Part shown: in pieces, positions 1 through 11,988 of the stretch | How positions within the stretch are numbered: position 1 is the first letter of the stretch | Layout of the letters: every line of letters starts with the position of its first letter | Assembly: GCA_022606135.1 (NCBI GenBank) | Contig: JABYQN010000012.1 | Span: 1 to 64,000, forward strand | From: Fomes fomentarius | Lineage: Eukaryota > Basidiomycota > Agaricomycetes > Polyporales > Polyporaceae | Direction of reading: 5' to 3' | DNA: 64,000 nt | Program-made: the position numbers and the translations under genes | Notes under the pieces: generated by a model | Told to the model about the DNA's origin: nothing | Databases searched by the model: none | The model's input: the letters and a program-made list of their open reading frames with translations, nothing else

Positions 1-1542
1 GTCGGGTCCGGTGGAGGCGCAATTGGATCTCTTTTCACGCCGCTCGCGACTCAGCTCTCACTCTACTCTGGCGTCGTTGTCTGCATGTATGTCTTCTCCC
101 GCCCCTACTCGTCTTGTTCCACGTATTGACCGCTATGCCGACAGTCTCGCGTTCTGTGCCTGCTACGCGCGCAACGTTTGGCACGCGCAGAACTTCCCCT
201 TCCTAACCCAGCTGCTCTTCTACGAGAACGGCACACGCTACAGCCAGCTCGCGATTCTCAACGACGATTTCACGCTCAACTCGACCAAGCTCGAGCAGGA
301 GGGGCTTCCGTACTACGCCGCGTCTCAGATGCTCTACCAGGTATCTCGTACGGCCTACATCGGCAGTGAGTATCTATCTGCTCTCCCGCTTCGTATCCGT
401 ACACTGAACGCTCGCCTTCCCAGCTGCGGTCACTCACTTCTTGATCTGGCATCTCAAGGACGTCTGGGAGGTGGTTCGCAACGTTCGCACAAAGGAGTGC
501 CAGGACGTGCACTACCAGAAGATGAAGGTCTACAAGGAGGTTCCCGTCTGGTGGTTCCTCATCCTCTTCACTATCACCTTTGCGCTCGGCCTCGGCCTGC
601 TGTACGCGGCCAAGTCCGGTCTGCCGTGGTGGGGCTTCATCGTGGCGCTCGTCTTCTCGACCGCGTTTGTCCCGATCCTGGGCACGCTCTACGCGACAGT
701 CGGATATATGCCCTCGCTGCAGTTCCTCATACAGATGGTCGGAGGCGCGATGATCCCGGGCAAGCCCGTCGCGAACATGTACTTCACGCTCTGTACGTTT
801 CCCTCTTCTCTTCTTCTTCGTCTGCTGCTCAGGCTGATATCGTCATCCTCCTTGCACACTGGCAGATGGCTATCAGACTTACCAGCTCACGCTCCACCTC
901 CTCCGCGACCTCAAGCTCGGGCAATACACCAAGCTCCCGCCCCGCGTGACATTCGTGATGCAGACCGTCGGCGGCATCATCGGCGGAATCCTCAACTACG
1001 TCGTCATGAAGTCCGTCATCGCCGGGAACCGACCGATTCTGCTCGACGTCCAGGGTACGAACGTCTGGTCTGGACAGGCCGTCCAGTCGTACAATTCGGC
1101 CGCGATCTCGTGGGGTGCCCTCTCCAAGCCGCTCTACGCCCCCGGCGCGCGCTACGGCTTCGTTCCCTGGATGATCCTCGCGGGCATGTTCGTGCCCATC
1201 CCGTTCTACCTCGCGCACCGTCTGTGGCCCAAGGCGGGTTTCAACCTCGTCTTCACGCCCGTCGTCGTCGCCGAGCTCGGTTTCCTCTCCGTCGGTATCA
1301 ACTCGAGCTGGATGACGTCCCTCGCGGTCGCGGTGTTCTCCCAGTGGTACTTGCGCACGCGCCGTCCGCGCTGGTTCCGCAAGTACAACTTCTTGCTGAG
1401 CGCGGCGCTCGACGGAGGCACACAGATCATGGTGTTCGTCTACTCGTTCGCGGTCGGAGGCGCGTCGGGCACGGCGATACCGTTCCCGAACTGGGGGCTG
1501 AACCCGACAGGGAACCCGGATTATTGCAAGCGGCTGACGTGA
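1..1542 (+). CDS. OPT-family oligopeptide transporter, 3' part (5' end outside window)
   Basis: Proton-coupled small-oligopeptide transporter of the OPT family, a multi-pass membrane protein; the 5' part lies before the window. Exons 1-86, 145-365, 424-792 and 866-1542 join in phase and give 450 residues to a TGA. Recognisable OPT features are an aromatic extracellular stretch (NVWHAQNFPF), repeated hydrophobic helices, the glycine-rich segment around GGIIGGILNYVVMK, the NVWSGQ motif followed by WGALSK, and the C-terminal pattern LDGGTQI then FPNWGLNP and NPDYCK. The introns are 58, 58 and 73 bp with GT-AG ends. Substrate cannot be told from sequence; fungal relatives carry tetra/pentapeptides or glutathione. 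The reading is intact over the part seen. Confidence 0.93.
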
Positions 1543-2920
1543 GCGCGAATGGTGCGATAGGTTATGGTTCGAGCATATGGGCGAGAAGGTGTAGCGTTGT
1601 TATATTCATGATTGAATCACGGTAGATACTTTATGTGTACGCAACGCCACGATTACGGTATGTAGTACGTCTTGTAACGACGGTGTAACAATACGCATAA
1701 TTCTATCTCTTTTCCCTCATTGTACGCGGTGCAAAATGAGACAGACCACAAGGTACGCCTTAGTCAGCGCCGGAGACTGCGAGGAGTTTATCAACCTCAG
1801 ACGCCCAAATCTTCGTTACTGCTCCTGACTGTCTTGTCAAACTGCACTATAGGCGACCCCAACATCCGGGTAATCAAGGTCGAATTGCAGCTCGTAATAC
1901 TGTCTCGTACTCGTAACTCACTGTCCGAGTCGCGCCAGCTCGTGTCTCGCTATTGCGAGTGTGAACCCGGAGACAGGTGCTGAGTGCGGGGTTGACGTCC
2001 GAGCTGAATTATCGACAGCGAATCCGGGTACATGTCCAAACATAGCTTCGCCCGCACCAATGTACTAGAGATGCAAAATAATGTATACCGATGGTATACG
2101 AGCAGTGCAGACATCGGTCCGAGTCCTGGTGATTATGAGCATGGAGGAGGGAGCCGGAGTAGATAGGATCGTACGCGACTTCACAGCACGACGATCGACA
2201 GATATCATAGGGAGGTGAGGTACATACAGATGTGAATCAAGACGATGCTGTACCTTGAGCAACACAAGTACTCCGTGCATACACACTGGCACAAAGAGAC
2301 GCGAGCTGTTAGCAACTGAGACGAGAAGTCCGGAGGTCATAGGGCATGTACAGTGAAATGTGGTATGCCAGTCGCAGAGCCCCATCCGAAACACGACCAC
2401 GTAGTACATCGACTCATAGGTAGAATGAAAGTGTAGTAGTAGAGACAAGATATATCAGGACGTATACATCGAGCAAAAGTATAGACTGGCATGGAGACGG
2501 CACGAGCTGGAGAAGAAGTGCGAGCACCATGGGTGTGGTCTGAAAGCGTATGAAAGCATATATGAAAGCGCAGAGCACTATGAACAGTACCGGGTATGAG
2601 CTGAGAGAGCATGAAGCAGAAAGGGGAGTCAACGAGTGATGTACAGGACAGATTGGAGAGAAACGTGTAGGGTTGCGGCCTGAGCGCAGCGGGACAGGCA
2701 ACACCTAGACAATTTGCGGTAGAAATCAGGATCACAAGTAGTCGGTAGTCGGCAGGCCGCGAAGTCGACATACGTATAACATTCGACATCAGCCCCTCAG
2801 TGACGCAAGTCACAATTGAGAACTGGGAGTAGATGGGAGCGAGGTTGGAGTAGACTGAGAGCGTGAGGGAGGAGGCATGCTCCGTGCCCACTGTCCTTGC
2901 TTGATGCATTGTCGTCGTTG
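1543..2920. other. intergenic, convergent 3' ends
   Basis: About 1.4 kb between the OPT gene and the F-box gene that ends at 2921 on the other strand. Both genes point into it. Open frames here (for example 2337-2909 on the minus strand) have no recognisable motif and no conserved splice pattern. I see no RNA gene or repeat. Confidence 0.5.
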
Positions 2921-4383
2921 TCAGACAGAAATTTTGTCGTTACCACTCGTTGAAGCCTCGTCCTCGGTATTCCTCGAATCGAGAGCCTTGCGAACCTCAG
3001 CGTCTGCGCACCAGAGAAAGTCCCAGCCTGCAATGAAGGGATAGTGTCAACTTCCGCTTCCGGAGTCAGCAATGGACGGAAGAGAAATACACACTTTGTC
3101 CATTCCATAGTGTGACATCGGTCGCAGCACACAAGTGGGCCTGCAAGCGGGTCGCTATCTCTGCCCCCCACCACTTCTTATCATACTGACATGCGTCATT
3201 CTCGAAGAGTCCTACGCAAAGAAGACGGAGTGCGGGAAACGAACGGAGAGCGTCTGTCAACTCTCTGCAACTAACGACTTTGTCCAAGAAGCAGTCCCTG
3301 TTGACGTCGTATGCGTAGCCTCTGTCATCTGAGATCAGTCGCACAGGTGCAAATCCAATGGTGAGCTCTGTGAGCCCAACTGGGAGCTGTGCGCAGTGAA
3401 GAGAGCCGAGGAAAGTGAGAAGGGGCTGTATGCGCCAGGCCTCGGACTCCGTCGCAACCTGGGGGGGATCTCCATCTGACACGGCAGAAAGGACCTGCAA
3501 GTGCTGCAATTGCCAAAGTGACTGAACAAGGCCCATAGTAGTCCCTATATGCGCTCTCAGATGGAGTATGACCGAGATTCTTCTAACACATACCTGAGAC
3601 GCCCGGCCGGCTCACATCCAACACGAGGTGTGTGATAGAGTATGGAAATAGGAACGGCGGAAAGTTCATCTTTGATGCCCAACTCTAGGGCATATATCAG
3701 CTCCTTTGTGTATTCAACTTGTTTTCTGCACTGATGGAACGCACCCATAATCGAAGTTTTCTCAGATCGTTGAACGGGCATGGTTGGTTATGCAGGATTG
3801 CGAGAACGTTGTCCGGAATATGAACAGTTTTGCTCGCAGCGCTGAGTGTAAGGTCCTGCAGTAGTGGAAGAGTGTAGAGACAGTGAAGAAGAGAAGCACA
3901 GCTGCCTTGCTCGAGCTCTACTGCAAAGTGCGTGATGCCGAGACTGCGAAGAGGGTACAGGTTGCGATCTGCGTATTGATACGAGGCCTTCCAAGGTATG
4001 CGCATAAGATTCACGCGGATACAATTCCTCAGAAGTTGGGAATTGAGCAAGCGATCGAACGGAATATATTCGCTTTTGCGCGAAGCAATGCGAACTCCAG
4101 AAACGAGGTCGGCGAGGTGGGGTGCGTCGGAGAGTGTTCGTAAAAGGAGGTCGAGGTGGGACGCCGAATGGATGTCAATATTGCGGAAGAGGTTGAGCTG
4201 AGAGCGAGGGAGCCAATCGTAGCAGACGAGGGCTGTCTGGCACCAAGTTCGATAGCATGTTTCATGTTGCCATGCGCTCTGGCGATTGTCGTGGCATGCA
4301 TCGATGACATGCTCACAGATCTGGATTGGAAGTCGGCTGGTTTGCATGCCCTGGCGGACTCGTTGTGTGGATAGATGGTGCAT
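2921..4383 (-). CDS. F-box/leucine-rich protein, family 1, intact member A
   Basis: Predicted 428-residue F-box protein, a putative substrate adaptor for an SCF ubiquitin ligase. Exons (minus strand): 4383-3745, 3684-3594, 3544-3095, 3027-2921, all in consistent phase. The N-terminus has an F-box-like helix set (LPIQICEHVIDAC, then TALVCYDWLPRSQLNLFRNI), followed by irregular leucine-rich segments (SDAPHLADLVSGV, LYTLPLLQDLTLSA, HLQVLSAVS). The start was chosen because two paralogues (7482-8883 and 11989-13456) begin at the equivalent ATG about 10 codons before the F-box. The last exon encodes a short conserved tail, FLWCADAEVRKALDS. Exon 2 (91 nt) is invisible as a simple open frame and was placed by alignment with the paralogues. 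The substrate is unknown. Confidence 0.8.
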
Positions 4384-7300
4384 CGAGAGTGAGCGAGGGT
4401 GAGTGAGCGAGCAATTGCAAAGTGTGGCGGGCTCTCGTCGTCGAGGATATCGGTCTTAAGTTCCACTCTAGTATCACACGCATCGCCCTGGCGTCTCAAG
4501 CTAAGGCTGTTATCTCGTCTCAGGTTCCTATGTCTCACCGCGATGTGGAATTACTTGTGCACGATTACGAGGACTGTCAGTGTCCGCTGAGATACTCTCC
4601 CATTGACCCAGCAGTTCACCCAGAGATCAGCAGATGACTCCGGGAATTGTCTGGACGTCGGCGGAGATCAGCTTGGCAACCGCGCGCCACGGCATCAAGG
4701 CGCGCTGCGGGGAATACTCCGAGCGCCCGCTCGCCCAAATCAGCACTGGGCGCGATTGTCCCACGCCCCTGACTTCAACAAACTCACGTGCTCCCCGCCA
4801 TGGGCAGGCCTGTGCGCTCATCGGCTATCCTGACTTGTGCTTGTACCACGTTACACGTACCGCGATGTCTCTGCTCTCTCCCTCACGCTCTCTCTCTGCC
4901 CCCGACTCTTTCGCTCTCGCTGATCTCTGCCTCTCTGCGCACGATAACCGGGACTCCACTGGAGCACTCGAGAGAACTTGGAGATCGCGCACAAGTTGAA
5001 TGTAAATGTATGTATTTTCATCTTCTTCTAACTACAAAACACCAAATGTACTCGCAAAATGGTCCTCTTCACGTCGCCCATTCTCCCGCAAGTGTGAACA
5101 CCTCTGCTGGCGCTCATCAAGCGGCTTGGACGCCGTGTACCGCAGCATATATGGCTGTAACACGACCATCTGGTAATTGTCCAGTTGAGTGAATGAGACG
5201 CAGAATGGTCAAAGCGATGAGCGCACCTCCGCATCCCCGGGAGACCGCTGAGACCGCTGAGGATGCTCGTGTATGATCAAACAAGGTCAGCCCCTCACTC
5301 TCATGGACGCCGTTTCTATGCTTCAAGTTCTGCCGCATTGCCGTGAATGCAAGTATTGCGGGAGAGCGAGCCGCTAGAACAGGAAGTAGACGACGACGGG
5401 AACGAGACGGGGACTAGGTCGCACCTCATAGGTGTCCATGAGTTGCTAGATGGACCGTGCACTCGCGCTTGGTCTCTGCCTTCGGTTCAGACGGTTGACA
5501 TTCGTACTTGGAATGTTAACGATCAAGATTGGCGCAGCGTTCGAGACGTGCACAAGGTCCAAGTCCTTGTCGGACTCGAGCGGATGTATGGCTTTCCGGT
5601 GGGATGGAGCCGGGGTGATCCCTTGACGTCTGTGGATGTACAAGTGCACTTCGACGAGAGCCGATGTGTAACTGCGATAGGTGATAGTGACCGGAGGGCG
5701 ACTTTCGGGCTGCGGCTGCACCGTGACGGGCTCGTCTGGGATAGACATTGTCATCGTTATGGCTATGGTCGGAAGCGGGGTAGACTAGTGCCAGAGCGCG
5801 CTCTTCTCGCTCCGCGACAGCATCTACGCTACCACTGGGAGTTGTCGGCCTTCGGTTCGACTGGACCCAGAAGTTGACTGCATCTACGCCTGGTCAGTCG
5901 TTGACAACCTCTCACCAAGTGTACATACTCACAGAAGCGAACAGCCCCATCAGCCAGGGCCCGCGCTCAGATGCGAGCCCGAGTCATCGCCCACCAGCTG
6001 TGAACTCGCCCCATATAACGTCCAATCGGTGTGTTCCCACCGGCGTACAATGCCCAATACTGAATGCGTCCCGGCGGGACCACTTCGCACCCTCGGCCAG
6101 TGCAGCATGACGACTGATCGAGAGTTTCGTGCGGGCCCATGCCCCCAACAACTCGTGTTTCACGCGATCTCGTCGACCCCTGCGAGACTGGCCATGTTCG
6201 ATGCGTGCTGCCGGCGTTGTCCCTCCGCATGCGGTCTCCCGGGTATGAGGGTATAGCGAATGCGCACTGTCCGAAACATGGTATATCAGCGTCGCCCCGA
6301 TTCCGAACACACATTCAAGTTCCTGAGACGAACCTTTGACAAGCGGCCATTGTTTTCGGAGCGAGTGAGGGCCGGCTGCCAGCTGTCGACTTCGTCCTCG
6401 TATCAGTGTTCCGCACCATCCCGTGTGCTGTATTTACTCACTAAAACAGCATCCGCCGCACGACGGGGTGCAGCTCGCGCTGAGGCTCCGAATGCATGGC
6501 CAAGCACGCATCGAGTCTTCCACGTCATCGACGGCCTTGAGCAGCTCGATCGCCCGGCGAACGACGTGTAGTGTGAGCTTCCGGAGAAGCCTCAGCACAA
6601 CCTTGGCGAGGCCGAGCATGACGTCGCGATACTTGAGCTCCGGGGACGAGAGGAATGCGAGTGGGTACAGGCAGAGCTTGAGTCTCTCGACGGATCCGAT
6701 CCACAGCTTACGCATGATAGCGCGGTAGTCGTGGTCTGTGATAGGCAGGCGATGGACCAGGACTCGGGCACAGCGTGAGCAATGGCGCGACGGTAAGTTG
6801 TCGTCCGGGAGCGCAAAACGGGCGAAGGCTTCAAGAGCCTCGTTTGCGAGCGGAGGGAGAGCAGGAGGCGGCGTATTCAGCGATGAATTCGCGGTCAAGG
6901 CACGCTAGACGAGGCAGTCGCGGTGAGGTGAGAGCGAATGGTCGAATTGCACACACCCGGGCCTGAGGAGGGCGTGTCAACGTGCGATTGACTTCCAGAC
7001 ATGTCTCCGACACGAACCTTGTAGAATAGTGCACGAGAGCAAGAATGGGCTCGATTGGGGGGCCGACAGGGATCCCGATTACTAAGATAGAGTGGAGAGG
7101 TCGAACGGCACCCATATGGAGGGATGGTGTGAGCACTGCTCGTGACTGGGACAGGGGTTGAAATGGCATCGTGCTGCCTTGTCCTTCTTCTCGCCGACAA
7201 GTCTTCGGTGTAGCTGCTCTAAGCACACAGACAGTCAGCACTACCAAGAACGTGTGTAAACACACCACTCACTTTGCGAGACATGCGGCACCGTCGTTCA

Positions 7301-7481
7301 TGAGGAGCCGTTTGGACACGAGGGGCTGCTTGTGGTCGGAGGATGCAAGAAAACGTCCAGTCGGCGGGATCCGCTAGGCCGGCGGCATCTACGCAGCAGG
7401 AAGGGTCGGTCGCGTCTGGAGGACTGTACCTACTACTAGTTCCAGGAAAAATCACGGATTCGCACACGTCTCACGCTGATC
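4384..7481. other. 3.1 kb without a confidently supported gene
   Basis: The segment lies between two family-1 F-box genes on the minus strand, so its first part holds the promoter of gene A. Two minus-strand frames look somewhat coding. One is 5446-5754 (102 residues, proline/arginine-rich start, then PVTITYRSYTSALVEVHLYI). The other is 6434-6898, listed separately. Neither has a motif I know. A pyrimidine-rich patch (ctctctccctcacgctctct) lies near 4870-4900. No tRNA or transposon genes were seen. Confidence 0.4.
6434..6898 (-). CDS. hypothetical protein (weak candidate)
   Basis: Open frame of 154 residues starting with ATG at 6898. Codon use is GC-rich like the real genes. A short cysteine pair (CSRCARVL) is followed by a leucine/arginine-rich helical stretch (LLRKLTLHVVRRAIELLKAV). 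No domain is recognised. A longer frame upstream on the same strand (6831-7268) begins with a hydrophobic segment and could be a 5' exon, but I could not find a phase-consistent splice linking them. It may be a relic or a chance frame. Confidence 0.25.
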   Translation of the reverse strand: MTANSSLNTPPPALPPLANEALEAFARFALPDDNLPSRHCSRCARVLVHRLPITDHDYRAIMRKLWIGSVERLKLCLYPLAFLSSPELKYRDVMLGLAKVVLRLLRKLTLHVVRRAIELLKAVDDVEDSMRAWPCIRSLSASCTPSCGGCCFSE

Positions 7482-8883
7482 TCACGACTCCCGGAGAGCT
7501 TTATGCACTGCGATGAAAGGATTGTGGGACCAACCGCTAGGTTAGCAAATGACGGAGAAGTCTGAGCAAAAATACATACTTCCGAGCGGCGGGTCAGTCT
7601 GCGTGAGTGTAACGTCGATCGCAGCATCGTGATGCAGGTGGGCCTGCAAGCGGGACCCTATTTGTTCCCTCCGCCGCTTCTCAGCATCATAAGCCCATCG
7701 TCTGTCCTCGTGGAGTACTACCACCGAAAGAAGGCGGACCGCTGAAAACGCGCGGAGAGTGTCTGTCAACTCTCTGCAATCGAGGATGGTGTCCAAGAAG
7801 CAGTTCCTGTCAGCGTCATACGAGAAACTATGTTTGCCATTCGTCATCTTCACAGGTCGGAGCTCAATGGTGAGTTGTGTGAGTCCTGCTTGGAGCTGTG
7901 CGTGCAGAGAGCCGAAGAAAGTGAGAAGAGGATGTATGCGCCAGGCCTCGGACTCTGCTCCAGGATTCAAGTCGAGTGACACTGCGCACATGACATGCAA
8001 GTGCTGCAGCTGCTTTAGTGACTGAAGAAGGCCCATGGTAGTCTCTAATGTGCGCCGCTTCAGATGGAGGATGACCGAGTTTTTCCTGGAAGCTTACCTG
8101 AGATACCCCTTTCCACGTACAATCCCAGGTATGTGATAGAGTCTGGAAATAGGAGCGCTGGAAATGTCATCTTTGGAGCCCGATCCTAGCGCATACATCA
8201 GCCCTGATATAGTCTTCGTAATCTAAAATGATGCGACACACCCGTAATACAAGTTTTCTCATATTGGTGAAAGGGCATGGTCGATCAAGCAGTGTGAGGA
8301 GAACATTCCGTGGAATATGAGACCCCCCAGCGCTGAGCGTGAGCTCTTGCAGCAGTGGAAGGGTGTAGAGCAACCGGAAAACAGAAGTACAGGTACCCTG
8401 CTCGATATCTATCTCGAAGTGGGTGATGCCCCGATTGCGCAAAGGGCATAGGCTGTGATCTGCATATCGTGGCCGGAAAGCCTGCCAGGAAATGCCCACG
8501 AGACTCACGCGGATACAATTCCTCGTAAGCTGGGGATCGAGTAACCGGGAAAACGGAATATAGGACTGGGTGTGGCGCGGGCGCGGAGTAATGTGAACTC
8601 CAGAAACGAGGTCGGCCAGGTGTGGTGCGTCGGAGAGTGTCCGTAACAGGAGGTCGCAGTGTAACTTCGAACAAATCTCGATGTCACGAAAGAGGTTAAG
8701 CTGAGTGCGAGGGAACCAATCGTAGCAGACGAGGGCTGTCCGACGCCAAGTTTGATAGCATGATTGATGGAGCCATGTCGAGTCCGGGTCCTTGTAGCAT
8801 GCATCGATTACACGCTCACAGATCTCGATTGGAAGTCGACTGTTTTGCATGCCATGATGGAGGTGTGTGGATAGAGAGCGCAT
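7482..8883 (-). CDS. F-box/leucine-rich protein, family 1, intact member B
   Basis: Predicted 406-residue paralogue of the gene at 2921-4383, with the same exon plan: 8883-8242, 8185-8098, 8044-7580, 7507-7482. Phases are consistent through all four exons. The F-box-like N-terminus reads LPIEICERVIDACY, then TALVCYDWFPRTQLNLFRDI. Leucine-rich segments include SDAPHLADLVSGVHI and LYTLPLLQELTLSAGG. The last exon is only 26 nt and ends HKALRES, a shortened version of the VRKALDS tail in gene A, so the extreme C-terminus is the least certain part. An in-frame extension upstream of the chosen ATG exists (to 8991), but the paralogues do not share it. Probable SCF adaptor with unknown target. Confidence 0.75.
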
Positions 8884-9598
8884 CGAGAGAGTGAGTGGCA
8901 AGAGAGAGCAACGAAGTCTTATAAGTAGCCACTCGAGTATCACACGCATCGCCCCAAGGCGTCTGACTCTCAAGCTCGTGTCGGTGCACAAACACTGGAA
9001 TAACAGTGCCTTCCAACGATATCACAAGGCCATGCACTCGATATGTGTGATGTTCTATATTGGCGCAATCCGTGAGCGTATGCCAGTGCTATAGCCACTA
9101 TGCTGTGTCCGTATCACTCGGAACTGACCAAACTCTCCTGATCTGCTCAGCTTGCATGCATATGAGGGTACACTCATCGGCCTGGAGGATACTCGTACCG
9201 CGGTATATGGGCGCGTATCTGCCAAGAACTTCCCTATGATATGTGAATGTCTACCCTAATCGAGACCGGAGAACCAAAGACTGGACACACGGGCGGTCTG
9301 AATCGGGATCGCGCGAGCCTCGATGCAAGTACTCTCTTGTGAGGCGATCGCTGCACAGGTTAGACCCCGACAAATGCGCGTACATATCACTCCGCCGGTG
9401 ATACTGTGGTACATCTTTCAGCGATGTATTGGTCCCTGACTCGTCCGACTGGTCCCGCATGCCACTGCTGTAGTTGCTGTAGCGCTTGACCTTGATAATA
9501 TCCGCGATAGTGCGCGCTAGACGAGCTCGAGAGGACTAGAATGTGGAGGATAGACTCCGTTCAGGTTTTGCGCACTGGAGAGACATCGTGACTGTCAG
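8884..9598. other. upstream region of F-box gene B, up to the inverted-repeat edge
   Basis: About 0.7 kb with no supported gene. It contains the promoter side of the gene starting at 8883 and ends where the left arm of the large inverted repeat begins, at about 9599. Confidence 0.4.
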
Positions 9599-9761
9599 GG
9601 CGAAATATCGACGGGAGGTTTTTTCTCGTGCTGTACCACGACATCATATGTGCCACACCGTGCATAAGGTAGTCTCGCTCTAGCCCAGCCATAAGCAACA
9701 CTAGCCTGAGAATCACAACAAATGAGACAGAGGACTTGGGGTGAATTGATTACGCGCGCAC

Positions 9762-11461
9762 CTAACGCTGATCCAGCCCTCTCAACAGCCTATAGAATCC
9801 AGACCGCACCTCCTCCTCGGACCACCGCCCAGGCCTTCTTCTCAACTCGCTCGATACGCCCCTCATCTTAGGAAAAATCCTCCGAAGCGCACACGCAAGG
9901 CGGTCCACGTCACAGAAATCGACCCCGCTTGCGAAATGCACCCTCCACCAAAGCCTCGCGAATGTCAAGTGTTGCAGCTCGTGGCCAACAGCGCATTCCT
10001 CCGCCAGCGCGCAGATCTGACCGACGTCTGCCGCAGACACATTCGCCACGTCGATATCGAGGACTTTGAGCTGATCCATGTTCCCCGCGAAGGCGATAAC
10101 CGAGGCAAGAGATGGTTCTTGTGGCTGCTCAACAAGCTTTCGCCGCCGGTGGCTCCAATCGATGATGTCATAGACCGCGGCAAGTTTTTATCAGGTTCGG
10201 CCACGCCTCCTGCATCCGGGTGAGATCCTGTTCAGAGAGGTCGATAATCCGATTCCTGATAGCGAAAGAGACGTCTTCGAGAGAAGGTATGGGGTAGAAC
10301 GGTGATGCGATGTTGGAGAGTGGTAGCTGTAGACATGCACGGTATCCAGTGTTCAAGTGCAACCTGAGCTTCAATGTACGGAGATTCCGTAGTACAGGCA
10401 TGCTGCCAATCTTCTCTAAAGCGGGTAACAGCTCTTGAAATGATGTTCGCACTCCAACATCGAGAGTCGATAGACGCGTAGATGTCGTCGCGATTACGGA
10501 GAGCATCCATACGATATCCTCGGCAGGAATACTACCAAGGGTCGCGAACCTTTTCAGCGACCTGAATCCCGGTACGCCAGGGAGTGGCTTTCGCTGCCCG
10601 GACCCACTCGACTCGCGCGCGAGGGAAACTGCGACATCCTCAAGGTGGGTTAGGGTAGCCAGGTGGCAAAAGAAGGAAGGGTCGACATCAAGGATATGTA
10701 CCGAGACGAGGGAGCGTAAGGGGATAAGAGCGGTTGTGCCACACAACATGTGCCGGATATCCCAGACGCGAAGATGCGGCAAATCTGGCCGCAAACTTGT
10801 GAGGAGCGACATATCGGCAGTAGAGTTGGATGCAGGTCGATAGAAGAATGCGGATAGCGAGGAGGTGGAGACGAGCGACCTTAGCAGACGCGACAAGTGA
10901 GGATCGAGTCCGGAGGATTCGCGCCACTCGAGCGCGCGCAAGTTAGGAAAGAGCGGGCTGAACTGCTCCAGCATCGCTGTCAGGACCGATGGATCGATCT
11001 CTGGAGTCGTCTGAGTCGTGCAGCACGCAAACCTTACGCGGGCAGCGAGGTGTTCAAAACGCTGCATTTCGGTGGATTGAATTGCTCCCGAGTCGAGAGT
11101 CTGTCGGAAAGAGTCGTTGAGGGAGTAGTTCAACTGAATGCAAGGTGACGTTCGAACTCACGTAGTACATCGCTTGGACGTGTTTCCTGGAGCCCATGTA
11201 ACTTGTCTTGTACGTTATTCTGAGGCTTGAGAAAGTATGCAGAAGCGGAAGCAACCCATCGGGCAAGACCGCCCACAATGCTTCGGACGCGGGCTCCGAG
11301 AATGCCTTGCATGTCAACGCTGCACTGGCAAGCGTACGCCTGTGTAATTCTTCCAGTTCAGAATTGTTGTTGAATATAAACGTCCTGAAGTCCTCGGGTC
11401 GCTCAGGAGCAAGAGACAGATGCTGTACAATCTCCCGTATGATGTCGTCATTCAAGGGCAT
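9762..11461 (-). pseudogene. F-box protein, family 2, frameshifted copy
   Basis: Counterpart of the intact gene at 21426-23139 in the other repeat arm. Exon 1 is 11461-11162 (100 codons, F-box-like MPLNDDIIREIVQHLSL and ALTCKAFSEPASEALW). A 61-bp GT-AG intron follows, then exon 2 from 11100. Near 10185-10192 this copy has one extra base (ctgataaaaactt against ctgaagaaactt). The frame is lost and stops at 10168, while the correct frame resumes and runs to the TAG at 9762 with the conserved C-terminus (CALAEECAVGHELQHL, RSGFYRLLRGLDQR). It is either a young pseudogene or a single-base consensus error, because the rest of the frame is well preserved. Confidence 0.75.
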
Positions 11462-11988
11462 AGTCTTGAATTGGAGTCAGATCTAAGAGATCGCGCAAGG
11501 GGGCTGAACTACACTTAGAAGGCTCACCGATGTAACTGATACAACGTATAGCGATCTTGTTATCAGGTCTGCAAAACTAGTCCGAGTCGGAGTGAAGTTT
11601 GACTTAGGCGTCTGCGGTTCAACCGAGCTTTGGCTCTGTTTGTCAATGACCCCAGCGCTAACATGATTGGGAGCAGCCGCCTTCTCTTCCTCCGATCGCG
11701 AGTAACCTTGATCGCAGATTGCTTCATCGGTGAGGCTCGAATCACTATGTATTGGCACTGGTAGCCGTTCAGAAACACATCATCTATCCGAAGTACGAAA
11801 AGTACCGGATGAGAGCGCACAGAGCGAAACGAGGAGTGGAAAAGAGACCCGGAGAAGTCACTGTTGGTGTACGACTTGAACCTGCTGAGTCGGTGGGCGC
11901 GAAGTGGGTAGGTACACGTACACTTCTCGATCTGAGCACCCAAGGGACAAATCACAATTGAGAATTCGGAGTAGGGAGCGTAGTTATA

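Noticed and set aside
11563..11955. 130-codon minus-strand frame with a similar frame in the other arm (20927-21283)
   Set aside because: Both arms are similar at the DNA level, so frame conservation is not independent evidence; the frame length differs and no motif is visible.
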